A stretch of 16,055 nt of DNA from an uncultured Chthonomonadaceae bacterium (GCA_946479035.1 CAMLDW010000048.1:1-16055), one strand, 5' to 3'. Shown: positions 5,620 to 13,600, counted from the stretch's first letter. The notes: a model not told the origin generated them from the letters alone. A program made the numbers and translations.

Positions 5620-7391
5620 ACGTCCGGCGTCAGCGAGAGGTTCCCCTTTAGGTAGCGCTGCACGATCTCTTTGGCGAATGGCGCTGCGTAGGTGCCGCCG
5701 TGCCCTGCGCCCTCGACCACCACCGCGATCGCGATCGTGGGGTTGTCCGCCGGCGCGAACCCGATGAACCAACTGTGCGTCGTGTTGCTCGAGGAGTTCT
5801 GCGCGCTCCCCGTCTTGCCGCCCCACTGGATGTCGGGGATCTTTGCGGATGTCGCCGTGCCCGCGTTGATCACGTTGACCAGCGCGTCCTTTACGATGTC
5901 CCAGAACTGCTGCGGGAGCCTCGTGTCGCTCAAGACCTGCGCCTGGAACGGAGAGATCGGGCCGTTGCCGATCCGAGTCCCGAGCAGCAGGTGCGGGCGG
6001 TAGACCTTTCCGCCGTTGGCCACCGCGGCGGCTACACCGGCCATCTGCAACGGAGTGATCGCGAGCTGCCCCTGGCCGATTCCCATGTTCGCGGTCTGGC
6101 CCAGGGTCCATGTGCGCTTCTTCTTCTTGATCCATTCGGCGGTCGGTACGGTGCCCGCCGACTCTCCAGGCAGGTCGATCCCTTGCTTCTCACCCAGCCC
6201 GAGGATGCGGCACGCCTCGCGCAGGTTGTCCACTCCCGCGCGGATCGCCAGGTCGTAGAAGTACGTGTTGCAGGACTGCGTGACGGCCTTGCGATAGTCC
6301 ATCGGGCCGTGCGCGTGCATGCAGTGGTACATCTTGGTTCCCACCATGTAGTAGCCGGGGCAGTTGACGATTCGGTTCGGGTCGAACACTCCCGCGAGGT
6401 ATGCCGCAGTGGACGTCACCACCTTGAAGGTCGAGCCTGGCGGGTACGCGCCAGCGATCGGGCGCTTGAACATCGGGAGCTCGGGATTGTCCTTCAGGCC
6501 GGCGTAGTCCGCGTTGCTGATCCCGTGGTCGAACATGTGGATGTCGTAAGAAGGGCTGCTCACCAGACACAGGACCTCGCCGTTGCGCGGATCCAGAGCG
6601 ACGATCGCGCCCTTCTGCCCTTGCAGGAGCTGTTCGCCCAGCCGTTGCAGGCGCAGGTCGATCGAGAGTACGAGCTCCTTGCCGGGCACGGCGCGGTCCG
6701 TCGAGATCGTCCGGATCGGCCGCATCTGTGGGTCGACGGCGATCTTCTCCTTCCCGGGCTGGCCCATCAGTAGGTTCTCGTAGACCTGCTCCACTCCGTC
6801 GCGCCCTACGTACGGAGCGGCCTCGAGCCCTTGCCTCCGCAACGCCTTCACTTCCTTCTCCGTCGGCTTCCATACATAGCCCAGCAAGTGCGAGGTGCTG
6901 CTGGCGTCTTCATACACCCTCGTCGGTTGCATCAGGCAGTTGAAGCCTGGCAGCCTGTCGCCAGCCTCGGCGATCCTTGAGGCTGCCTCGGGCGAAATGC
7001 CGGCGTAGATAGTCGTCGGCACATAAGGGTCCCAGCTCGCCTCTTTCAGCGGCTTGTCCAGCTTTTCGCGCGGCACGCCGATGAGCATTGCGACCTCGTC
7101 GATCGTCTCGGGGTGCTTCATCACAGTGTCGTACACCGCAGTGAGCACGGCGCTCTGTTGCACCCCGGCGAGCACCACGCCGTTGCGGTCGACGATCCTC
7201 CCGCGCGGCGCGAGCTGTTCGATCGTGTCCGTGCCCGTGCTCACGCCCTGAGCCGCGAGAGCGTCCGCCCTGATCACCTGCACGTACCACAACCGCACGA
7301 GGAAAAAGAGCATAGCGGCCAAGATCGCCGCAGGGATCGCCAGTTGCCGTTCATCGAGCGCCGTCTGCCTTGGTACGTGGATGACGGACAT
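5547..7391 (-). CDS. mrdA: Class B penicillin-binding protein 2 (peptidoglycan DD-transpeptidase)
   Basis: A 614-residue monofunctional transpeptidase that cross-links peptidoglycan on the outer face of the inner membrane, normally with the SEDS glycosyltransferase RodA in cell elongation. Seen: an N-terminal membrane anchor (about 17-39), the PBP dimerisation/pedestal region with 'APRGRIVDRNGVVLAG' (61-76), then the transpeptidase domain with SxxK 'PPGSTFK' (S320, K323), SxN 'QSCN' (S373-N375) and 'GGKTGSAQ' (K526-G528). All catalytic motifs are intact and the length is typical for PBP2. Its ATG lies 3 bases after the class A PBP stop codon, so it is the last gene of the sigma-factor operon, probably translationally coupled. 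The C-terminal 73 bases overlap the convergent ligase gene. No terminator is visible downstream. No rodA or mreB is present in the window. Confidence 0.95.
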   Translation of the reverse strand: MSVIHVPRQTALDERQLAIPAAILAAMLFFLVRLWYVQVIRADALAAQGVSTGTDTIEQLAPRGRIVDRNGVVLAGVQQSAVLTAVYDTVMKHPETIDEVAMLIGVPREKLDKPLKEASWDPYVPTTIYAGISPEAASRIAEAGDRLPGFNCLMQPTRVYEDASSTSHLLGYVWKPTEKEVKALRRQGLEAAPYVGRDGVEQVYENLLMGQPGKEKIAVDPQMRPIRTISTDRAVPGKELVLSIDLRLQRLGEQLLQGQKGAIVALDPRNGEVLCLVSSPSYDIHMFDHGISNADYAGLKDNPELPMFKRPIAGAYPPGSTFKVVTSTAAYLAGVFDPNRIVNCPGYYMVGTKMYHCMHAHGPMDYRKAVTQSCNTYFYDLAIRAGVDNLREACRILGLGEKQGIDLPGESAGTVPTAEWIKKKKRTWTLGQTANMGIGQGQLAITPLQMAGVAAAVANGGKVYRPHLLLGTRIGNGPISPFQAQVLSDTRLPQQFWDIVKDALVNVINAGTATSAKIPDIQWGGKTGSAQNSSSNTTHSWFIGFAPADNPTIAIAVVVEGAGHGGTYAAPFAKEIVQRYLKGNLSLTPDVQSSVRVVKIAESLPKEDLSPIPP

Positions 7392-7394
7392 GGC

Positions 7395-9644
7395 CTACTT
7401 TGGAGGATGGTGGAGCGTGCAGGTCCCCTTGGGTTCGGTGCCCTTCAAAAAAGGTTTCTTCACCCGCTCCGGGCAATACGCGGTCGCGCGCAGTCCCGTG
7501 TCGGCGCAGACCTCGACGTAAACGATGTCAAGCGTGGTGTCCGTACCGCTGCCGTTGCGAATGGGCGGGCTCGTGTTTCCGACCGGCGGGCCAGTGCGTC
7601 CAGATGCCTGATCGTCGATCGGTGGGATCTTGTTCGGGTCGAGAGGCGGAAGCTCCTCGAACATCCCTTTGTTCGCGCCCGCGTCGACGTTGACCGTGCT
7701 CAGCGAGTAGCTGGGCTGGAACGCGAGCCGCTCTTCGCCAAGCGTCTCCTGCGCCCTTCGCACGATCTTCCCCCAGAACGGGGCCGCCGCCGAGCCGCCA
7801 AACACGCGCAACATCGACGGGTAGATCCATCCGTCGCCCTTTCGCACCTCGCTCCCTACCCAAGCTATGCCGAGGAAACGGCTCGTGTAGCCGCAGAACC
7901 AACCGTCGCGGAAGTCGTTGGTGGTGCCCGTCTTGCCTCGCGCGTTGATCACGCCCTCTTGGTTCGTCACACGGAAGGCCGTGCCGCCGCGCGCGTCCTT
8001 GTAAAGGATCGTGTCCATCGTGTTGGCCGTGTTCTTGCTGATCACGCTGCGCACGATCCTCGAGCCGTACCGCTTCATCACCTGCCCGTCCGGCCCCGTG
8101 ATCTTGCGGATGAAGTAGGGCTCCACGCGGTCCCCGTCGTTCTTGAACACGCTGTACGCGCGCGCCATTTCCAGCGGCGAGACTGCCGTCGAGCCGAGCG
8201 CGAGCGCCGGCACCGCCGCCAGGTCGCTCTTGAAGCCGAAAGCGTTCTTGGCCAGCGCGACGACGTTGCCCGGCCCGGTCATCTCCATCACGCGCGCTGC
8301 GCAAGTGTTCGTGGACTTCATGATGGCGAGCTCGACTGAGGCTTCGCCCGTGTAGTCGCCGTCCGAGTTGTGGACCATGACCGGTTTGCCGTTGTCCAGC
8401 CAGTAGTACGGCGCTTTGCTGATCATCGTCTGCGGTGCGATGAGCCCTCGCTCGAAGGCGGTTGCGTACAAGAAAGGCTTGAAAGCGGAACCCGGCTGTC
8501 GCGCGCCCTGAGTGATCACGTCGAACTGGTTCGTGTCGTAGTCGCCGCCGCCGATGTGAACGAGCACCGCGCCGTCACGGTCGGTGAGGAACATCGCAGC
8601 GGTCGTGACCTTCTGACCCTTCAGCGACTTGAGCGCGTCTGCCACCACCTTCTCCGCGTACTCCTGAAGCTTCCAGTTCAGCGTCGTCTCGATCGTGTAG
8701 CCGCCAGCTTTGAAGTCCACGTCGGGAAACTCTTCTTTGACCTCCCTCATGACCTCGTCGGCGAAGTAGGGCGCTAGCTTCCTGCCACTCACCGTCTGCG
8801 GTCGCTCTTTTGACAGCTTCGGCTTTTCCTTGAGCGCCTTGTTGTACTCGTCCTTGCTGATCATGTTCTCGTCGCGCATCAGCCCGAGCACGATGTTCCG
8901 GTTCTTCACCGACACGTCGAGGTTGTCGAACGGGTTCTCGTCGCTGGGCCGCCGCACGAGCCGCGCGAGCATCGCAGCCTCGCCCAACGTCAGGTCGTAC
9001 AGGTTCTTCTTGCCGAAGTACACGTCCGCCGCCGCACCGATCCCGTACGCCTGCTTGCCGTAGTACACCTGGTTGAGATACAGCTCGAGGATCTGGTACT
9101 TCGTCAGGTTGCGCTCGATCATCACCGCGAGCGCCATGTCGTCGAGCTTCCGGTCGAGCGTCTTCTCGGGGTTCGTATACACGCGCTTGGCGATCTGCAT
9201 CGATAGCGTCGAGCCGCCGCGCGGGATCGACCGCTCCCAAAGCGTCAGGAACGCCAGGTTCGTCATCGCCTTGAAGTCGACCCCGTCGTGCTCCCAGAAG
9301 CGCTTGTCCTCCGCCGCCACCGTCGCGTTGATCACGAACTGCGGGACGTTCTCGATCGACACCGGCCTGCGGTACTGCCCCTGCACCGAATAGAGCGTCT
9401 CGCCGTCAGAGCTCAGGATGGTGCTGGCCTGGCTGTTCACCTGCTCCATGATCGAAGGCAGGTTGTGGATAAGTAGGCTCGCCTTGTTCAGCCGCTGGTT
9501 GAAAACGAACCCGCCCACGACGATGGGCAGACTGATCACGGTCACGCTGGACCAAAACCAGATCTTGAACTTGCGCCTGCGCCTCGCCTTCTCTTCGGAC
9601 GGGACTGCAAGCTTCGTCTTGCCCACGCCGGCCACAGTGCTCAT
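7395..9644 (-). CDS. mrcA: Class A penicillin-binding protein (PBP1-type glycosyltransferase/transpeptidase)
   Basis: A 749-residue bifunctional peptidoglycan synthase that polymerises lipid II and cross-links the strands. Seen: a basic cytoplasmic head (about 16-28), one membrane anchor (about 28-48), the GT51 domain with 'AEDKRFWEHDG' (catalytic E112), 'RGGSTLSMQIAK' (142-153), 'RKLDDM' and 'ILELYLNQVYYG' (185-196), then the transpeptidase domain with 'QPGSAFKPF' (S386, K389), 'KSTN' (S444-N446) and 'GKTGTTND' (K571-G573). A Pro-rich linker leads to a C-terminal 'VCADTGLRATAYCP' motif common at the end of PBP1A-family proteins. All active-site residues are present. It lies 28 bases after the RseB-like gene and 3 bases before PBP2. 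The start ATG at 9644 lacks a strong ribosome site. The mrcA symbol denotes the class; orthology to a particular E. coli PBP1 is not established. Confidence 0.95.
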   Translation of the reverse strand: MSTVAGVGKTKLAVPSEEKARRRRKFKIWFWSSVTVISLPIVVGGFVFNQRLNKASLLIHNLPSIMEQVNSQASTILSSDGETLYSVQGQYRRPVSIENVPQFVINATVAAEDKRFWEHDGVDFKAMTNLAFLTLWERSIPRGGSTLSMQIAKRVYTNPEKTLDRKLDDMALAVMIERNLTKYQILELYLNQVYYGKQAYGIGAAADVYFGKKNLYDLTLGEAAMLARLVRRPSDENPFDNLDVSVKNRNIVLGLMRDENMISKDEYNKALKEKPKLSKERPQTVSGRKLAPYFADEVMREVKEEFPDVDFKAGGYTIETTLNWKLQEYAEKVVADALKSLKGQKVTTAAMFLTDRDGAVLVHIGGGDYDTNQFDVITQGARQPGSAFKPFLYATAFERGLIAPQTMISKAPYYWLDNGKPVMVHNSDGDYTGEASVELAIMKSTNTCAARVMEMTGPGNVVALAKNAFGFKSDLAAVPALALGSTAVSPLEMARAYSVFKNDGDRVEPYFIRKITGPDGQVMKRYGSRIVRSVISKNTANTMDTILYKDARGGTAFRVTNQEGVINARGKTGTTNDFRDGWFCGYTSRFLGIAWVGSEVRKGDGWIYPSMLRVFGGSAAAPFWGKIVRRAQETLGEERLAFQPSYSLSTVNVDAGANKGMFEELPPLDPNKIPPIDDQASGRTGPPVGNTSPPIRNGSGTDTTLDIVYVEVCADTGLRATAYCPERVKKPFLKGTEPKGTCTLHHPPK

Positions 9645-9672
9645 TATGGTGTCGCGGAGCCCGCGCCTGTAG

Positions 9673-10665
9673 TTACCGACGTACTAGCTTAGCCAGGCGT
9701 TCCAATTCTGGGACCGGCAGGTCGCCCACTAGGGCGAAGTTGTAGCCGTCCGCCTGCCAGACGTGCACGTTGATCCTGGCCCCTTCGCGTCCTTTGAGCC
9801 TCTGCTCGTCGATCGGGCCCTTCACCTGCACAAGCGTCACGACCGTGCGCCCGTCGCCGTAGGTCGAGCGCAGCACCGACTTCCCGTCCACCACGAAGCT
9901 GCTGGATTCGTACAGCTCGAAGCTCGCGTCTCCCACGATCGCGTACGGCGAGTACGTCACCTTCTTCGCCGCAAGCGCAAGCCTGTCCTTCGGCTCGAGC
10001 ACCGTCGCGCCAGGCTTGTTGATCACGAAGTTCTCCCCCTCGATGTGCCGCCGGTACTCGAAAGACTCGAAGTAGTACGACATGCCCCGGTTCTTGTCCG
10101 GGCCGTTGATCTCTCGCTTCAAGATCGCTTTCCTTGACTTCTCCACCCAGATCTTGTGCTCCGTTCCGCGGTCGCTGGTCAATGTGATGAGAAACGTCGG
10201 GTAGCCCGCGACGCTGCCACCGTCTGAAACCGTGACCTTGTACTCCGCGCGACGCTCGCGCATCAGCATGTCGAGCCGTTCGCTGTTCTGGTGTTGCAGC
10301 GAGGGGCTCTTGTTGATGACGTTCTCCTTCGGCAGGTAGTGCCATCGGAACTTTCCGTCGTCCACTGCGATCTGGCCGGCGATTTCGTCGGACCCGGAGT
10401 ACTCGGTGCGGCTCCGCGGGCCGTCGCGCACGACGTTCTCGTACACCGTCCGCGTCTCGGGCTTGCCGTCTCGGACCATGCGGAACGTAATGTGGCGAAC
10501 GCCCTTGCACCGCAGTCGGCCGTTGGAGTCCAGCACGTCCTGGAGCAGCCTGTCCTGGAACGACTGGCCCTCCTGCCCGCCCGCCTGCTCTCGGCCGCGG
10601 GCGAGGCCGCTCACCGAGCCTGACGCTAAGAGCGTCAGAACCAGGGCGCGCGAGAGTGCGTTCAT
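9673..10665 (-). CDS. RseB/MucB-like sigma-factor regulatory protein
   Basis: A 330-residue exported protein with an N-terminal signal peptide (about 1-22, 'ALVLTLLASGSVSG') and a LolA/RseB-like beta-rich fold. Visible landmarks are 'TRTVYENVVRDGPRSRTEYSG' region (71-91), 'GYPTFLITLTSDRGTEHKIWVEK' described here as about 170-195, and a C-terminal 'VWQADGYNFALVGDLPVPELERLA' pattern (near 300-325) typical of RseB/MucB C-terminal domains. In known systems RseB senses envelope damage or lipopolysaccharide and protects the anti-sigma factor from proteolysis. The reading frame is open further upstream (to 10836), but that part lies over the anti-sigma gene and is Arg-rich; the ATG at 10665 with a signal peptide right after it is the natural start. 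It begins 10 bases after the anti-sigma stop. The family assignment is from pattern and context. Confidence 0.75.
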   Translation of the reverse strand: MNALSRALVLTLLASGSVSGLARGREQAGGQEGQSFQDRLLQDVLDSNGRLRCKGVRHITFRMVRDGKPETRTVYENVVRDGPRSRTEYSGSDEIAGQIAVDDGKFRWHYLPKENVINKSPSLQHQNSERLDMLMRERRAEYKVTVSDGGSVAGYPTFLITLTSDRGTEHKIWVEKSRKAILKREINGPDKNRGMSYYFESFEYRRHIEGENFVINKPGATVLEPKDRLALAAKKVTYSPYAIVGDASFELYESSSFVVDGKSVLRSTYGDGRTVVTLVQVKGPIDEQRLKGREGARINVHVWQADGYNFALVGDLPVPELERLAKLVRR

Positions 10666-10675
10666 GGCTGTGCGA

Positions 10676-11107
10676 TCAATGGCGCGGGTTCTCGAACGAT
10701 ATCTGTACCCCGAGCGACGCCTCGTTCGCGGCAGTCTCGTGCTCACCGATGATCGCGTCCTCCAATGACGCACGCTTCGTGTTCTCGACGACCGCCCCGC
10801 CCTGGATAGGACGAGCATGGTCCGCTGGGCGCACAAGGCTGAACACCAGGAACGAGCATGCCGCTACAGCGGCGGTCGCGGTCGCAAAACGCCAATAAAG
10901 CGCGCTGCGTCGTTTCCGGGAGACCGTCGCGAGCCTCTCGTTCAGCCCGCTGCGCCATGCCATGCTCGGCGCGTCCTCGGGCAGTAGAGAGACCATCCTG
11001 GCCGTCTCGCTCGCCTCGCCGAGATCGAGCGTGCGGTCGAGCCGAAGGGTCTCCTCGGCCGTCAGCGCCTGCTCGCTCGTTAACTTCTTCAACAGATCCT
11101 TGTCCAT
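10676..11107 (-). CDS. Putative membrane anti-sigma factor
   Basis: A 143-residue protein with a cytoplasmic helical N-terminus (1-68), a basic patch 'SRKRRS' (63-68), one membrane helix (about 74-92, 'FATATAAVAACSFLVFSLV') and a short extracytoplasmic tail. This N-in single-pass layout, directly after an ECF sigma gene (2 bases apart) and before an RseB-like gene, is that of an RseA-type anti-sigma factor that holds the sigma factor at the membrane. There is no HxxxCxxC zinc motif: the only cysteine is at 84, within the membrane helix. The start ATG at 11107 has AGGA 8 bases upstream, inside the sigma gene. The frame is open further upstream, but that is antisense to nothing and merely overlaps the sigma gene in another frame. 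Function rests on context rather than sequence similarity. Confidence 0.72.
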   Translation of the reverse strand: MDKDLLKKLTSEQALTAEETLRLDRTLDLGEASETARMVSLLPEDAPSMAWRSGLNERLATVSRKRRSALYWRFATATAAVAACSFLVFSLVRPADHARPIQGGAVVENTKRASLEDAIIGEHETAANEASLGVQISFENPRH

Positions 11108-11109
11108 GT

Positions 11110-11736
11110 TCAGTTTCCTGTCCCGCCCTCTAAGTATTGGCTGAGGTGCTGCTGGAGGTGCGCCCTCGCCAAGAAAAGTCTGCTCTTGACCGTCCCCACC
11201 GGCACGTCTACCGTCCGCGCGATCTCGTCGTAACCCATGTCCTCCTTGTCGTGCAGCAGCAGAACCGTCCGGAGCTTCTCGCTCATCGAGGCCACCGCCC
11301 GCTCCACCACGCCCACCAGCTCCTCCGAGAGAGCGATCCTCTCCGGGTCCCACCGGGCGTCGGCGAACTCCATCGGCTCGTCCTCCGCCAGCGCCGGCTC
11401 CAGGCTCGTCTCGCTCAGGCCACGCTCGTAACGCCTCGCCCGATCAATACAAAGGTTGTGTGCGATCCGGAACAGCCACGTCCGCAGAGAAGAACGACCG
11501 TCGAACCGATCCATGTGCTTGAACGCCTTGATGAAGACCTCCTGCGTCACGTCCAGTGCCTCCTCCTCGTTCCGCACCATCCGACGCACAAACCCAAACA
11601 CCCGCGCCTGGTATGCGTCCACAATCTTGGAAAATGCGGTGTAGTCCTGGCGCCGGCACTGTTCGACGAGTGCCTGCTCCGCGGCTAGATCCAGCTTGCG
11701 GTTAGCGGCCAAACGGTTCGCTCCACTCAGCGCCAT
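11110..11736 (-). CDS. ECF (sigma-E/RpoE-type) RNA polymerase sigma factor
   Basis: A 208-residue group 4 sigma factor. Region 2 (about 32-104) shows 'ARVFGFVRRMVRNEEEALDVTQEVFIKAF' in pattern (44-72) and 'RSSLRTWLFRIAHNLCIDRARR' (81-102), the core-binding and -10 recognition parts. Region 4 (about 140-195) shows 'LRTVLLLHDKEDMGYDEIA' and 'VPVGTVKSRLFLARAHL', the helix-turn-helix that reads the -35. Length is typical for ECF factors. It heads a five-gene minus-strand cluster: putative anti-sigma, RseB-like, class A PBP and PBP2. A GAAC-N17-CGTT element at 11773-11749 suggests it transcribes its own operon. The ATG at 11736 has no ribosome site, and the transcript from that element would be nearly leaderless; an internal start is possible but region 2 needs most of the N-terminus. 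Confidence 0.95.
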   Translation of the reverse strand: MALSGANRLAANRKLDLAAEQALVEQCRRQDYTAFSKIVDAYQARVFGFVRRMVRNEEEALDVTQEVFIKAFKHMDRFDGRSSLRTWLFRIAHNLCIDRARRYERGLSETSLEPALAEDEPMEFADARWDPERIALSEELVGVVERAVASMSEKLRTVLLLHDKEDMGYDEIARTVDVPVGTVKSRLFLARAHLQQHLSQYLEGGTGN

Positions 11737-11748
11737 CTGTCAGGCTAA

Positions 11749-11773
11749 AACGAACCTGGATGGGCGAGAGTTC
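11749..11773 (-). promoter_or_regulatory. Putative ECF-type autoregulatory promoter of the sigma operon
   Basis: On the minus strand GAAC (11773-11770, within CTGAACT) and CGTT (11752-11749) are 17 bases apart, fitting the general ECF promoter pattern GAAC-N16-18-CGT. The expected start point, about 7 bases after CGTT, is only about 5 bases before the sigma gene ATG at 11736, so the mRNA would be almost leaderless. This matches the lack of a ribosome site. Found by eye only. Confidence 0.5.
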
Positions 11774-11806
11774 AGTCCTAGGGACCAAATGTAAGCTAAA
11801 GGATAC

Positions 11807-11843
11807 GACAAAAGCAGCCCGCAGCGCAGGCTGCGGGCTGCTT
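11807..11843 (-). terminator. Strong rho-independent terminator of the beta-barrel gene
   Basis: Minus-strand hairpin with 13-bp perfect arms (11842-11830 and 11825-11813, AGCAGCCCGCAGC with GCTGCGGGCTGCT) and a 4-base loop, extended by an A-T pair, followed by TTTTGT. It lies about 30 bases after the stop of the outer-membrane protein gene and insulates the sigma operon from read-through. Confidence 0.88.
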
Positions 11844-11873
11844 GGCTTCATCTGCGGGCTCCCTGGAGCTCGA

Positions 11874-12389
11874 CTAGAAGCGAATCCCGGCGTAAATGCC
11901 GTACCCGTTGAGGCGGCTCTCGGCGCTGCCGAAGTACTTGGCCTCGACGAAGAACGGGGTCGTGGACTTCTGGAACTCGAACCCGACCGTGAACCCGTAG
12001 CTCAGCTCGGTCGAGGTCGTGGTGCCGCCCGCTCCGTTCGGGATCTTGGCGAACCCCAGCCCGCCACCGGCCGAGTAGTAGATGTTCTGCGACCTGGAGA
12101 CCCAGTTCAGCATGACCGGCAGGTTGCTGTGGTCGCCCTTGCCGTAGTAGTCGACGGAGAGCACGAACGAAGTGTCGTTCTGGCCCGCCATGTTGCCGTA
12201 ATTGAGGTCCTTGATCTTGTAGTCGATCCCGACCCCGAACCAGGTCTTGCCTTCGGCCTTGGCCGAGGCGGCCGAGGGGAAGAACATTCCTCCCCTGAGG
12301 GAGATGCCCGAGGGCTTGTTGTACTGCGCGCTGGCGATGGACGCCATTCCGATCGCCGCAACGACCGTCAAAGCTGCTATCTTTTTCAT
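11874..12389 (-). CDS. Small outer-membrane beta-barrel protein
   Basis: A 171-residue exported protein. The signal peptide is clear: 'MKKIAALTVVAAIGMASIASA' would be cleaved before Q22. The mature part is made of alternating polar/aromatic stretches (for example 'TWFGVGIDYKI', 'TSFVLSVDYYG', 'LSYGFTVGFEF', 'TPFFVEAKYF') that read as roughly eight amphipathic beta-strands. It ends in 'YGIYAGIRF', with terminal Phe and aromatic residues at alternating positions, the signal recognised by the BAM machinery for outer-membrane insertion. Its size fits an eight-stranded OmpA/OmpW-like barrel without a periplasmic domain. GAGGA 8-9 bases before the ATG is a good ribosome site. It is probably monocistronic, ending at the strong terminator 11807-11843. 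The specific role (pore, adhesion, structural) is unknown. Confidence 0.8.
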   Translation of the reverse strand: MKKIAALTVVAAIGMASIASAQYNKPSGISLRGGMFFPSAASAKAEGKTWFGVGIDYKIKDLNYGNMAGQNDTSFVLSVDYYGKGDHSNLPVMLNWVSRSQNIYYSAGGGLGFAKIPNGAGGTTTSTELSYGFTVGFEFQKSTTPFFVEAKYFGSAESRLNGYGIYAGIRF

Positions 12390-12436
12390 CCGTGATTTCC
12401 TCTGTGCTGGCTCGCGCCGTAGGGCGCACCGTTAGG

Positions 12437-12446
12437 ATACTAGCAC
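12437..12446 (-). promoter_or_regulatory. Possible extended -10 promoter of the beta-barrel gene
   Basis: Minus-strand TG-C-TAGTAT resembles an extended -10 element (TGnTATAAT, two mismatches) and would give a leader of about 40 bases for the gene starting at 12389. No good -35 is seen at 16-18 bases upstream, so this is tentative. Confidence 0.3.
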
Positions 12447-12478
12447 CTTCTAACAAGACGGATAGGCCGCTTGAATCG

Positions 12479-13600
12479 TCACCCGCCGCTTGCCTGGACC
12501 AGCACGGCGTAGGCTAGCCGGGCCGTGTCCAGGAGGTCCTTCCGGCTCACGTTCTCCTCGTGGGTGTGGATCTTGTCCATCCCCGTGGCCAGCACGATCG
12601 AGGGCACCCCCTTGGCGTTGAACACGTTGGCGTCGCTCCCCCCCAGCGTCGTCCGGAGCGCCGGGTCCATGCCCAGCGAGCGGCTCGCCTTGACCGCCGT
12701 TTGGACCACCTTCGAGGACTCGGGGATCTGGTACGCCGAGTAGTGGCGCTTGTGGTCGATGACTGCTGTCGCGCCCCACTCGCGCGCCGCGCGCTCGAAC
12801 TCCTTGACCATGTGGTCGACCTGCGCGTCGAGCTTGGCGACGCTGGTCGAGCGCGCCTCGCCGCGCAGCTTGACGAACGGGCACACGACGTTTACCGCAG
12901 TCCCGCCCTGGATGAGCCCGAAGTTCGCCGTGGTCTCCTCGTCGATGCGCCCCAGCTTCATGCGGTTGATCGCGTCGGCGGCGACCTGCAGCGCGCTCAC
13001 GCCGTCCTCCGGGTTCTTGCCGCTGTGCGCGGGCTTGCCGTGGATCAGCACGTCGAGCTTGTCGTGCGTGGCCGTGCGCGTCACGAAGCTCCCGACCGGC
13101 GGGCCGGTGTCGAGCACGTACCCGAAGTCGAGGCGCAGGTCCTTCAGGTCCATCGCCTGCGCGCCCTGCAGCCCGATCTCTTCGGCGAGCGAAAAGAGCA
13201 GTACGACGTCACCGTGCGGGTCGCCCGACTCCTTGAGCGCGTGGACCGCCTCGATCGCGGGCGCCATCCCGGCCTTGTCGTCCGCGCCGAGGATCGTGTC
13301 GGACGCGCTGTAGAAAACGCCGTTCCGCTCCTCAATCACGAGCCCTGCGGTCGGCTCGACGGTGTCGAAGTGCGCGCTGAGGAACACGCGCGGCGCTCCC
13401 TTCTTGTTCCCCGGCAGCGTGGCCATAAGGTTGTTCGCGTTGCTGCCGATCTTGGCGCTCGCGTTGTCCTCTTTGACCTCCAGCCCGATCTCTTTCAGGT
13501 AGCCCTTGACGAACTCGACGCTTTCGCGCTCCTTCAGCGCCGGCGCGTCGATAAGGCAGAGCTTCTTGAAAAGGGAGACGAGCCGTTCTTCGTTGATCAC
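12479..13600 (-). CDS. M20 family metallopeptidase (peptidase T-like)
   Basis: A 373-residue cytoplasmic di-zinc aminopeptidase/carboxypeptidase of the M20 family, closest in pattern to PepT-like proteins that cleave short peptides. Seen: 'SAHFDTVEP' (H77 metal ligand, D79), 'ILGADDKAG' (103-111, bridging Asp), 'SLAEEIGLQG' (E140 general base, E141 ligand), 'VLDTGPPVG' (D164 ligand), a lid/dimerisation domain containing 'HGKPAHSGKNPEDGVSAL' (about 186-204), 'TLGGSDANVFNAKG', and the C-terminal 'HTHEENV' that supplies the last zinc-binding His. All expected ligands are present. Start is GTG at 13600, with no clear ribosome site; the fold begins about there. It lies 89 bases upstream of the beta-barrel gene on the same strand, with no visible functional link. 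Substrate not determinable. Confidence 0.92.
   Translation of the reverse strand: MINEERLVSLFKKLCLIDAPALKERESVEFVKGYLKEIGLEVKEDNASAKIGSNANNLMATLPGNKKGAPRVFLSAHFDTVEPTAGLVIEERNGVFYSASDTILGADDKAGMAPAIEAVHALKESGDPHGDVVLLFSLAEEIGLQGAQAMDLKDLRLDFGYVLDTGPPVGSFVTRTATHDKLDVLIHGKPAHSGKNPEDGVSALQVAADAINRMKLGRIDEETTANFGLIQGGTAVNVVCPFVKLRGEARSTSVAKLDAQVDHMVKEFERAAREWGATAVIDHKRHYSAYQIPESSKVVQTAVKASRSLGMDPALRTTLGGSDANVFNAKGVPSIVLATGMDKIHTHEENVSRKDLLDTARLAYAVLVQASGG

Noticed and set aside
7113..8339. 408-codon plus-strand frame across the PBP genes
   Set aside because: Runs antisense over both PBP coding regions, whose catalytic motifs are intact, and shows no recognisable features.
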